Assembly: GCA_018830365.1 (NCBI GenBank)
Contig: JAHJSK010000030.1
Span: 1-5,185, forward strand
Length of the DNA: 5,185 bases
Direction: 5' to 3'
Source of the DNA: Patescibacteria group bacterium
GTDB taxonomy: Bacteria; Patescibacteriota; Minisyncoccia; Minisyncoccales; CG1-02-41-26
The notes under the pieces were generated by a model. That model worked only from the letters and a program-made list of their open reading frames with translations, had not been told where the DNA came from and did not search any database. Below are positions 1 to 4,099 of the stretch, piece by piece; position 1 is the stretch's first letter; each line of letters begins with the position of its first letter. Made by a program: the position numbers and the translations under genes.

Positions 1-399
1 TTCTTTGGGATTGTTGGAAATTTCAAGCTCGGATAAAAGATTAACGAATTTTAATCTGCCAATTCCAGAATGATTAGTTTTTCTAAAATCAAATTCTGTT
101 TTAAATCCTTGTTTTTCCAATTTTTCTATTGAATTCAAAAAAAGTTTTTTAATTTCAGAAAAAGAGAGCCCCAAATTATCAAAGTCCAAATCCTCGGAAA
201 AACGATCTAAATTGTAAAGCAACCGCAAACTGGTTCCGCCAATAAAATTTAATTTAAAACTTTTTCTTTGGGAATATAAATAATTCAAAAATTGCGTTTG
301 AAGATATTCTCTGATAATCGCCCTCTTTTTTTCTTTGGGAATTCCTATTTTTTTTGCCATTTCTAAAATATTTTCCCAGTTAAAATTAATTTTTGGCAT
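1..399 (-). CDS. abiEii: AbiEii-family nucleotidyltransferase toxin, 3' end outside window
   Basis: This is the toxin half of an AbiE-type (type IV) toxin-antitoxin or abortive infection pair. Family members are DNA polymerase beta-like nucleotidyltransferases (COG2253, AbiEii/AbiGii) that act on nucleic acid in the cytoplasm, several on tRNA. The first 133 residues are visible and the frame is open to the left edge. Residues 54-62 read GGTSLRLLY and 66-73 read RFSEDLDF, the family's Gly-Gly-Thr/Ser motif followed by the metal-binding Asp pair (D70, D72), so the active site looks intact. The ATG at 397-399 overlaps the end of abiEi by 14 nt (386-399) in another frame, which suggests translational coupling and a shared promoter upstream of abiEi. 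The window ends before the C-terminal half, so completeness cannot be judged. Family assignment is firm; the target is not known from sequence. Confidence 0.93.
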   Translation of the reverse strand, partial: MPKINFNWENILEMAKKIGIPKEKKRAIIREYLQTQFLNYLYSQRKSFKLNFIGGTSLRLLYNLDRFSEDLDFDNLGLSFSEIKKLFLNSIEKLEKQGFKTEFDFRKTNHSGIGRLKFVNLLSELEISNNPKE

Positions 400-1009
400 A
401 GTATTTTTTAATTTCTAAAGCTATTTTTTGAATTTTTTTATTTTTAAAAATTTTGCTCATCTTTAAAAATTTTGACCAATTAAAATCTTTATCAAATTCA
501 AACCTTTCTTCTTTAAAATCAGAAAGAATGATAAATCTTTTTAAATTAAAATAAATAAAATCAAGCAATGCTTTTTCCGGCAAAGCGATATTGTAAAAAG
601 CGTATTTTTCTTCAACCTTAATTGTTTGCCAGCCCCAAAAATAATCTTTTTTAATGTGATGATAAAAAAAATCTCCAAAATGCGTTTTAAATCTTCTGGA
701 AGTCAGAGGCGTTATTAAAGTAACCATCTGGGGAATATCAGGAATAATTCCATAATAATTTAAAGCGACTTCCATGCTTATATAAGAAGGCGAATAAATT
801 TTATCCGCTAAAATAAAATGGTCTTTCAATTTTTTTTCCGGAAAAAAATAAAGACCTTTTTTTATTCTAATTAGATTTTTGTTTTTAACCCAATTGAAAG
901 CGTCCAATTTTAAAGTTTGAAAATTGCTTTTTGGAAACCATTTCAGAATATCGGAAAAAGTAAAAACAGGATAATCAATGATTTTTTTTCTTAAGTCCTC
1001 AAATTTCAT
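386..1009 (-). CDS. abiEi: AbiEi-family antitoxin / transcriptional repressor
   Basis: This 207-residue protein is the antitoxin partner of AbiEii. In characterised AbiE systems AbiEi has an N-terminal winged helix-turn-helix that represses the operon and a C-terminal domain needed for antitoxicity (COG5340-like). Here residues 1-55 look like the winged helix, ending in the wing motif RIKKGLYFF (48-56). Then come SYISMEVALNYYGIIPD (75-91) and LPEKALLDFIYF (143-154), both typical of the family. The C-terminus is very Lys/Phe-rich. The ATG at 1009 is the first start in frame and no clear Shine-Dalgarno is seen. Base composition is extreme: about 15% G+C over 421-480, against about 47% in part of fic (1081-1140). 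It overlaps abiEii by 14 nt and sits 54 bp downstream of fic, with its own promoter and putative operators at 1022-1080. Confidence 0.93.
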   Translation of the reverse strand: MKFEDLRKKIIDYPVFTFSDILKWFPKSNFQTLKLDAFNWVKNKNLIRIKKGLYFFPEKKLKDHFILADKIYSPSYISMEVALNYYGIIPDIPQMVTLITPLTSRRFKTHFGDFFYHHIKKDYFWGWQTIKVEEKYAFYNIALPEKALLDFIYFNLKRFIILSDFKEERFEFDKDFNWSKFLKMSKIFKNKKIQKIALEIKKYYAKN

Positions 1010-1021
1010 ATATTTCAGTTT

Positions 1022-1039
1022 GTTATAGTAAAATATAAC
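1022..1039. promoter_or_regulatory. Inverted repeat in the abiE leader, possible AbiEi operator
   Basis: GTTATA at 1022-1027 and TATAAC at 1034-1039 form a perfect 6-bp inverted repeat with a 6-nt spacer. It lies just downstream of the predicted abiE transcription start and before the abiEi ATG. AbiEi proteins studied elsewhere repress their own operon through inverted repeats in the promoter, so an operator role is plausible but inferred from position. Confidence 0.4.
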
Positions 1040-1040
1040 C

Positions 1041-1069
1041 TTTTGAAATCATTATACAAAACTTCAAAA
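1041..1069. promoter_or_regulatory. Inverted repeat framing the abiE -10 box, possible operator
   Basis: TTTTGAA at 1041-1047 and TTCAAAA at 1063-1069 are perfect 7-bp inverted arms separated by 15 bp. The centre is at 1055, within the predicted -10 box at 1051-1056. A dimeric repressor bound here would block RNA polymerase, which fits autoregulation by AbiEi. The arms are A+T-rich, so chance is not excluded. Confidence 0.42.
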
Positions 1070-1080
1070 TTTAACGCCAA
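1051..1080 (-). promoter_or_regulatory. Promoter of the abiEi-abiEii operon
   Basis: On the minus strand a TTGGCG -35 box (1075-1080, 4 of 6 consensus bases) is followed after 18 bp by a perfect TATAAT -10 box (1051-1056). The predicted start is near 1044, giving a leader of about 35 nt before the abiEi ATG. The -35 box lies inside the last codons of fic, so the operon can be expressed independently of fic. Confidence 0.6.
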
Positions 1081-1942
1081 TTTTCCAAACACCTTTTTCT
1101 CTAAAAGCGGGAATGCTTTGGCGACGGCTGGCGTTAAGCAGGGCTGAAGCGGATTTATTATGTTTTTTTGTATATTCGGAAAGAGTAATAATTTTTTCTC
1201 CTTTCAAATAAGCAATTCTTTTATGCAATGATTCAGTAATGGCCATCGCGATAATTTTCTCCATTGTTTTGGAATTTTTGTTTTGGCGATAGTCATTAAA
1301 CGATTTATAGTATTGTTGTTTTTCTTTGTCGCGAATAATAATCATTGGAAATCCAAGACATTGAAGTTGAAAATTTATTAGTACTCGGCCAATACGGCCA
1401 TTGCCGTCATTAAATGGATGAATGGTTTCAAAATCCAAATGAAACTTGGCAACTTTATCAATAAAATAATCAGACAAATTGCCAGCGTATTCCAAAATAG
1501 CAGATTCAATCATTCTTTCAACATGTTCCGGGGCTGGGGCAATATGCGTTCCAACTCGGACATATTCGCCAGGTTTTCTGAACCGACCAGCGATATTATC
1601 GTCAATTCCGTTGAGCAACATTTGATGCAAAAACAAAATAATTTCTTTACTTAATTCTGTTTCTTGCGACTTATTTTTTATGTGTTCAATAACCCGAGCT
1701 AAATTTTTTGCTTCGTAGACTTCTTGGAGAGAAACATTACGCGACACTTCCATATCTAAAAGGATTTTTTCGGTTTCTTTAAGCGTCAGGGTGGAATTTT
1801 CAATAGCGTTGGAATTGTAGACATTTTCAGGGATTTCGGCTTCATCAATTATTGTCAAAAGCGATTCTTTGCCTTTTTTAAGAATATCATATTCGCTTTT
1901 TAGCGCTTGAATTTTATTTTTTATTGGATTGGTAACAGGCAT
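1064..1942 (-). CDS. fic: Fic family protein, class II, probable AMPylase
   Basis: This 292-residue protein is a Fic/DOC-fold enzyme; most such proteins transfer AMP from ATP to a protein hydroxyl. The complete signature HPFNDGNGRIGR is at 175-186: catalytic H175, phosphate-binding D179 and N181, and R183 and R186. The flap and target-docking stretch RKPGEYVRVGTHIAPAP is at 122-138. An inhibitory motif SNAIEN (S44, E48, N49) lies N-terminal to the core, which defines class II Fic proteins kept off by their own Glu. Residues about 250-292 resemble the small C-terminal helix-turn-helix or winged helix often attached to this group, suggesting DNA binding or autoregulation. The ATG at 1942 gives the expected length. 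It is distinctly richer in G+C than abiE. It has its own promoter, and its 3' end carries the abiE -35 box. The protein target cannot be read from sequence. Confidence 0.96.
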   Translation of the reverse strand: MPVTNPIKNKIQALKSEYDILKKGKESLLTIIDEAEIPENVYNSNAIENSTLTLKETEKILLDMEVSRNVSLQEVYEAKNLARVIEHIKNKSQETELSKEIILFLHQMLLNGIDDNIAGRFRKPGEYVRVGTHIAPAPEHVERMIESAILEYAGNLSDYFIDKVAKFHLDFETIHPFNDGNGRIGRVLINFQLQCLGFPMIIIRDKEKQQYYKSFNDYRQNKNSKTMEKIIAMAITESLHKRIAYLKGEKIITLSEYTKKHNKSASALLNASRRQSIPAFREKGVWKIGVKF

Positions 1943-1968
1943 ATTTACAAATTAATTTTTACATAAAT

Positions 1969-1996
1969 ATTATAACAATTTTTTATAAAAAATCAA
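1969..1996 (-). promoter_or_regulatory. Promoter of fic, with a palindrome in its spacer
   Basis: On the minus strand TTGATT (1991-1996) precedes a perfect TATAAT (1969-1974) by 16 bp. A TG one base before the -10 box makes it an extended -10 promoter. The start would be near 1962, about 20 nt before the fic ATG. A 16-bp perfect palindrome, six T, AT, six A with flanking A and T (1978-1993), fills the spacer and could be a repressor site, though it is of low complexity. Confidence 0.6.
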
Positions 1997-2000
1997 TAAA

Positions 2001-2036
2001 TAGTGAATTTTGACTGCAAGTGACACATTTTCACTA
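2001..2036. repeat. 7-bp inverted repeat between fic and the HlyD-like gene
   Basis: TAGTGAA at 2001-2007 and TTCACTA at 2030-2036 are inverted arms separated by 22 bp; inside is a second short pairing, AGTGA (2019-2023) with TCACT (2031-2035). It sits upstream of the fic promoter. It could be a regulator site or the remnant of a mobile element end; the sequence alone does not decide. Confidence 0.35.
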
Positions 2037-2054
2037 AAAATTGAACGCAAATAT

Positions 2055-2083
2055 AAAAAATATAAAACAAACGCCGGCTTTTG
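2055..2083 (-). terminator. Weak terminator-like hairpin after the HlyD-like gene
   Basis: Starting 3 nt past the stop of the HlyD-like gene, the minus strand has arms CAAA and TTTG (2068-2083) around a GC-rich GCCGGC core with one mismatch, followed by a T-rich stretch (2055-2067). This fits a weak intrinsic terminator, but the stem is short and interrupted. Confidence 0.33.
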
Positions 2084-2086
2084 CAG

Positions 2087-2617
2087 TTATGGGCGAAGTT
2101 GGATTGATTCTGCTGTAATGCTTCCATCGGGATTAATCTTGCCATTCACTGTAATTGTTTTTCCAACTTCTAAATCATTTGAGGTTCCGTTAATAAATTT
2201 GTCGATTTTTGAAGAATCTGAATAAAAAACAATTTTTGAGCCGTTATCGTGAAGTTTAATTTGCGCTGTTTTTTGCGCGTCTTGGCTGTCAATTTCAGCA
2301 ATAAGCGCGCCTACTTTTATTTCTTGTCCATCTTGAACATTGATGCACGCGATATCGCCACCTGCCTTTGATTTAATATCTACTTGATTGGTAGCAGAAA
2401 CTTGGCCGCTTCCAGAAACAGAAACAATAAGCGCGCCTTTTTGAGCTTGGACAAGAACATAGCGAATAGCATTGTTGTTATTGAAAATTTTTGTGTAGCC
2501 AAAATAGCTGCTACCGATAACAACAATTAGGACTATACTTGCAATAAATTTATGCTTTATTAACCCTGTTAAAAATTTAGCGAAATAATTATTTATTTTT
2601 TGGTTTATGGATAACAT
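2087..2617 (-). CDS. Chimeric membrane-anchored protein: HlyD-like N-terminus, DUF5666-like C-terminus
   Basis: This 176-residue protein begins like a periplasmic adaptor of the HlyD/RND membrane fusion family. It has a short basic cytoplasmic lead, one hydrophobic segment (about 23-42), then a beta-rich biotinyl-lipoyl-like part with KGALIVSVSGSGQV (60-73) and VQDGQEIKVGALIAEIDSQ (94-112). Adaptors of this type normally exceed 300 residues, with a coiled-coil hairpin after this point. Instead, from about residue 118, the protein turns into a different module: GSKIVFYSDSSKI (126-138), DLEVGKTITVNGK (148-160), PDGSITAESIQLRP (163-176). I recognise this as a small beta-barrel end resembling DUF5666, found in short secreted proteins of Parcubacteria. 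The boundary is near AQKTAQIKL (114-122). It probably cannot work as a full efflux adaptor and may be a surface-anchored small domain. ATG at 2617; promoter at 2641-2669. No transporter genes lie nearby. Domain calls are from memory of the families. Confidence 0.8.
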   Translation of the reverse strand: MLSINQKINNYFAKFLTGLIKHKFIASIVLIVVIGSSYFGYTKIFNNNNAIRYVLVQAQKGALIVSVSGSGQVSATNQVDIKSKAGGDIACINVQDGQEIKVGALIAEIDSQDAQKTAQIKLHDNGSKIVFYSDSSKIDKFINGTSNDLEVGKTITVNGKINPDGSITAESIQLRP

Positions 2618-2640
2618 GCTTTTTAAAAAAGTTGTAAATG

Positions 2641-2669
2641 TTTATGCGCAAAATTTCTATTGGAGTCAA
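2641..2669 (-). promoter_or_regulatory. Promoter of the HlyD-like chimeric gene
   Basis: On the minus strand a TTGACT -35 box (2664-2669, 5 of 6) is followed after 17 bp by CATAAA (2641-2646, 4 of 6). The start would fall near 2634, giving a leader of under 20 nt before the ATG at 2617. No obvious Shine-Dalgarno is present. Confidence 0.5.
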
Positions 2670-2762
2670 TTACGTGCGCAAATAGTTTTGAGAGCATAGT
2701 CCAAATAATATATTATTCCCTGAATTGCGGAATTTAAGATTTCAAAAAGTTTTCCTTTTTCC

Positions 2763-2790
2763 AATTACAAATTACAAAGTACAAAGTACT
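2763..2790. repeat. Degenerate 7-bp tandem repeat, four units
   Basis: Four consecutive heptamers read AATTACA, AATTACA, AAGTACA and AAGTACT. They lie in the gap between the tRNA hairpins and the HlyD-like gene. Heptamer arrays recur in this window inside murB (3687-3707) and, more degenerate, at 2941-2961. Confidence 0.75.
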
Positions 2791-2819
2791 CAAATTTTGA
2801 GCGAAGCGAAAAATTTATG

Positions 2820-2838
2820 TGGCACGCTAAGCGTGCCA
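2820..2838 (-). terminator. Second of two tandem hairpins after tRNA-Arg, possible terminator
   Basis: A perfect 8-bp stem (2820-2827 with 2831-2838) closes a 3-nt loop. In transcript sense it is followed after seven bases by a run of five U, so it may end the tRNA transcript. Its core CGCTAAGCG is identical to that of the neighbouring hairpin at 2842-2858. Confidence 0.5.
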
Positions 2839-2841
2839 ATA

Positions 2842-2858
2842 ACAACGCTAAGCGTTGT
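2842..2858 (-). repeat. First of two tandem hairpins, overlapping the tRNA 3' end
   Basis: ACAACGC (2842-2848) and GCGTTGT (2852-2858) form a perfect 7-bp stem with a TAA loop on the plus strand. Base 2858 is also the discriminator base (A73) of tRNA-Arg, so the hairpin starts exactly at the tRNA end. Its outer four pairs differ from those of the hairpin at 2820-2838 on both arms together, while the nine-base centre is identical. Confidence 0.7.
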
Positions 2859-2929
2859 GCCCTCGAGAGGATTCGAACCCCTATCACAAACTCCGCAAGT
2901 TTGCATTCTGTCCATTGAACTACGAGGGC
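2858..2929 (-). tRNA. tRNA-Arg, anticodon GCG
   Basis: The minus strand folds into a full cloverleaf of 72 nt. It has a 7-bp acceptor stem (GCCCTCG with CGAGGGC), a 4-bp D stem with G18-G19, and a 5-bp anticodon stem (CAAAC with GTTTG). The loop TTGCGGA gives anticodon GCG, followed by a 4-nt variable loop and a T arm with loop TTCGAAT. A20, C35 and G36 match the arginine identity elements known in E. coli; the discriminator is A73. CCA is not encoded (the next bases are CAA), so it must be added after transcription. It would read CGC and CGU. It starts 58 bp after the murB stop on the same strand and may be cotranscribed with murB; a weak promoter (TTATCA, 17 bp, TACAAT) is also possible immediately upstream. 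Confidence 0.96.
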
Positions 2930-2987
2930 ATTAATATTGTAAATTTAAAATTGGAAATTGATAAAAGAAAAAATTTAAACGGGTAAA

Positions 2988-3656
2988 TTAAAAACCAAGA
3001 TATTGGATTTCTTCCTCTAATTTAATTTTAAATTTTCCTATCACTTTTTTCTTGATTATTTTAATCAATTCCAAAACATCATTTGCTTTTGCCTGTCCCG
3101 AATTGATTATAAAATTTGCGTGTTTTTGAGAAATTTCCGCTCCCCCAACCTTAGATCCTTTTAAACCGCATTTTTCAATAAGCCAGCCAGCTGGAATTAT
3201 TTTTTTTTTATTAAACTCTTTTAACTCTGGGAATTGTTTTACTAATTCATGGCTTGCAATTTTTGACTCATAATTTTTAAAAACACAACCAGCAGAAGGA
3301 AAATTTAAAGGATGATTTTTTGCCCGATAATTTAAATTATCGCAAATTCTTTTTTTAATTTTCTCTTTCTCGCATTTTTTAAGTTTAATTTCCACTGAAA
3401 GAATTATTAAATTGGGGTTTTGCTTAAAAATGCTGTTTTTATATTTAAACTCGCAATCTTTATTATTGAAAATTTTTATCTCTTCTTTTTTAGCGTCAAA
3501 AACCTGAACTTTTTTAACTAATTGACTAATTGAACTTCCGAACGCTTCAATGTTTCCTCTTACTGCTCCGCCCATTGTTCCCGGAATCCCAGCTGCCCAC
3601 TCCAAACCAGTAAGTCCTGTTTTCATTGAAGCATTAATCAATTTTTCTAATTTCAT
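2988..3656 (-). CDS. murB: UDP-N-acetylenolpyruvoylglucosamine reductase, C-terminal part of frameshifted murB
   Basis: This 222-residue frame carries the end of the FAD domain and the substrate domain of MurB, which uses NADPH to reduce UDP-GlcNAc-enolpyruvate to UDP-MurNAc in the cytoplasm. Visible motifs are GLEWAAGIPGTMGGAVRGN (17-35), FKYKNSIF (70-77), YRAKNHPLNFPSAGCVFKN (110-128), QKHANFIIN (177-185) and LEEEI (213-217). C124 stands where E. coli has the proton donor Ser229, a change seen in other MurBs. E216 matches catalytic Glu325. K73 stands where Arg159 is usual. The ATG at 3656 is probably not a native start: the codons just upstream in this frame read KIIVGAG, the conserved FAD-binding stretch that belongs to the same protein. 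The N-terminal part is in another frame (3653-3916). With it the total of about 310 residues equals a full-length MurB. Confidence 0.93.
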   Translation of the reverse strand: MKLEKLINASMKTGLTGLEWAAGIPGTMGGAVRGNIEAFGSSISQLVKKVQVFDAKKEEIKIFNNKDCEFKYKNSIFKQNPNLIILSVEIKLKKCEKEKIKKRICDNLNYRAKNHPLNFPSAGCVFKNYESKIASHELVKQFPELKEFNKKKIIPAGWLIEKCGLKGSKVGGAEISQKHANFIINSGQAKANDVLELIKIIKKKVIGKFKIKLEEEIQYLGF

Positions 3657-3916
3657 CCCTGCTCCAACAATAATTTTATTTTTTTGAAAATTGAAAATTG
3701 AAAATTGATCACTAATCCTTCATATCCCTCGTCTGCCACCAATAAATTGCTCCCTCCTCCTAAAATAAAAAATGGGAGCTTATGTTTTTTCGCCCATTTT
3801 ATCGCCTCTATTAATTTTTCATTGGTGTTTATTTTTAAAAAATATTTTGCCTGTCCGCCAATCTTAAAGCTTGTATAATTTTTCAGCAAAACATTTTTTT
3901 GTAAATTTTTTAACAT
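3653..3916 (-). CDS. murB: UDP-N-acetylenolpyruvoylglucosamine reductase, N-terminal part of frameshifted murB
   Basis: This 87-residue frame is the N-terminal FAD-binding domain of MurB: LKNYTSFKIGGQAKYFLKI (11-29), then the FAD-binding loop FILGGGSNLLVADEG (50-64) and GLVI. The frame leaves the MurB pattern after GLVI, reading NFQFSIFKK and a short unrelated tail ending at TGA (3653-3655). The tail is the conserved IIVGAG stretch read in the wrong frame. The shift therefore lies in about 3679-3710, which contains a (CAATTTT)x3 tandem repeat and a run of seven A on the coding strand. One extra base, or one extra 7-bp unit, rejoins the two parts. The stop overlaps the downstream ATG as ATGA, so coupled translation of two pieces is conceivable, but neither piece would then carry the VGAG motif. 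Either a recent mutation, programmed or transcriptional slippage, or an assembly error could explain it. Confidence 0.93.
   Translation of the reverse strand: MLKNLQKNVLLKNYTSFKIGGQAKYFLKINTNEKLIEAIKWAKKHKLPFFILGGGSNLLVADEGYEGLVINFQFSIFKKIKLLLEQG
3679..3707. repeat. (AAAATTG)x3 tandem repeat plus T7 run at the murB frameshift
   Basis: Three perfect copies of a 7-bp unit (3687-3693, 3694-3700, 3701-3707) are followed, after one G, by seven T (3679-3685); on the coding strand these are CAATTTT units and A7. Because 7 leaves remainder 1 on division by 3, gain of one unit shifts the frame by +1, exactly the change needed to rejoin murB. A single added A does the same. Confidence 0.9.
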
Positions 3917-3964
3917 TTTTTAAATTTTAGTAGAATTTTGTTATGATAGATTTTCATATATAAA

Positions 3965-4000
3965 TCCCTCACCTTTTTCTCGAAGGAAAAAGGTGAGGGG
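3965..4000. repeat. Long hairpin in the murB leader
   Basis: Arms 3966-3979 and 3986-3999 pair perfectly over 14 bp, extended by G-T pairs at both ends, around a 4-nt loop. On the murB strand it lies between the promoter at 4031-4060 and the ATG at 3916, so it would form in the leader RNA. No T-run follows on either strand, so it does not look like an ordinary terminator. It may affect RNA stability or processing, or be a dispersed palindromic repeat. Confidence 0.65.
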
Positions 4001-4030
4001 GTAAAGTACGCGCAATAACTTGCTAACTCC

Positions 4031-4060
4031 ATTATACAAAAAATGTAAGTATTTTGCCAA
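4031..4060 (-). promoter_or_regulatory. Promoter of murB (possibly also the tRNA)
   Basis: On the minus strand TTGGCA (4055-4060, 5 of 6) precedes a perfect TATAAT (4031-4036) by 18 bp. It is the best sigma70-type match in the window. Transcription would start near 4024, giving a murB leader of about 108 nt that includes the hairpin at 3965-4000. murB can thus be expressed apart from murF. Confidence 0.65.
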
Positions 4061-4070
4061 CCCAGCCGAT

Positions 4071-4090
4071 AAACACAAGTTGCTGTGTTT
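4071..4090 (-). terminator. Short hairpin after murF, weak terminator candidate
   Basis: AAACACA (4071-4077) and TGTGTTT (4084-4090) form a 7-bp stem with a 6-nt loop just after the murF stop and immediately before the murB -35 box. No T-run follows on the minus strand, so termination would be inefficient if it happens at all. Confidence 0.25.
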
Positions 4091-4099
4091 TATGTTTTT

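Noticed and set aside
1418..1654. Plus-strand open frame of 78 codons
   Set aside because: It lies wholly opposite the Fic core, which has a full family signature; no domain is recognisable in it.
2010..2225. Plus-strand open frame of 71 codons
   Set aside because: Antisense to the DUF5666-like end of the HlyD-like gene, with no recognisable domain or promoter.
2704..2717. 14-bp perfect palindrome AATAATATATTATT upstream of the HlyD-like gene
   Set aside because: Pure A/T, easily due to chance at this composition, and located upstream of the promoter boxes without other support.
2792..2816. AAATTTT/AAAATTT inverted arms around GCGAAGC
   Set aside because: Interrupted by two mismatches and mostly A/T; not convincing as a terminator on its own.
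2858..2880. tRNA 3' end as a phage or island attachment site
   Set aside because: No second copy of the tRNA 3' sequence and no integrase is visible in the window; the idea is kept only as context for the accessory genes.
2725..2934. Plus-strand open frame of 69 codons with SRGFEPLSQTPQVC
   Set aside because: It is the antisense reading of tRNA-Arg and its hairpins; this peptide pattern is a familiar artefact of tRNA genes.
3653..3655. UGA read as glycine (Gracilibacteria/SR1 code) to explain the split murB
   Set aside because: Reading through this TGA meets TAG two codons later and stays in the wrong frame; fic also ends naturally at TGA.
3687..3707. Tandem repeats as a CRISPR array
   Set aside because: Units are 7-8 bp, directly adjacent and without spacers; no cas genes are present.
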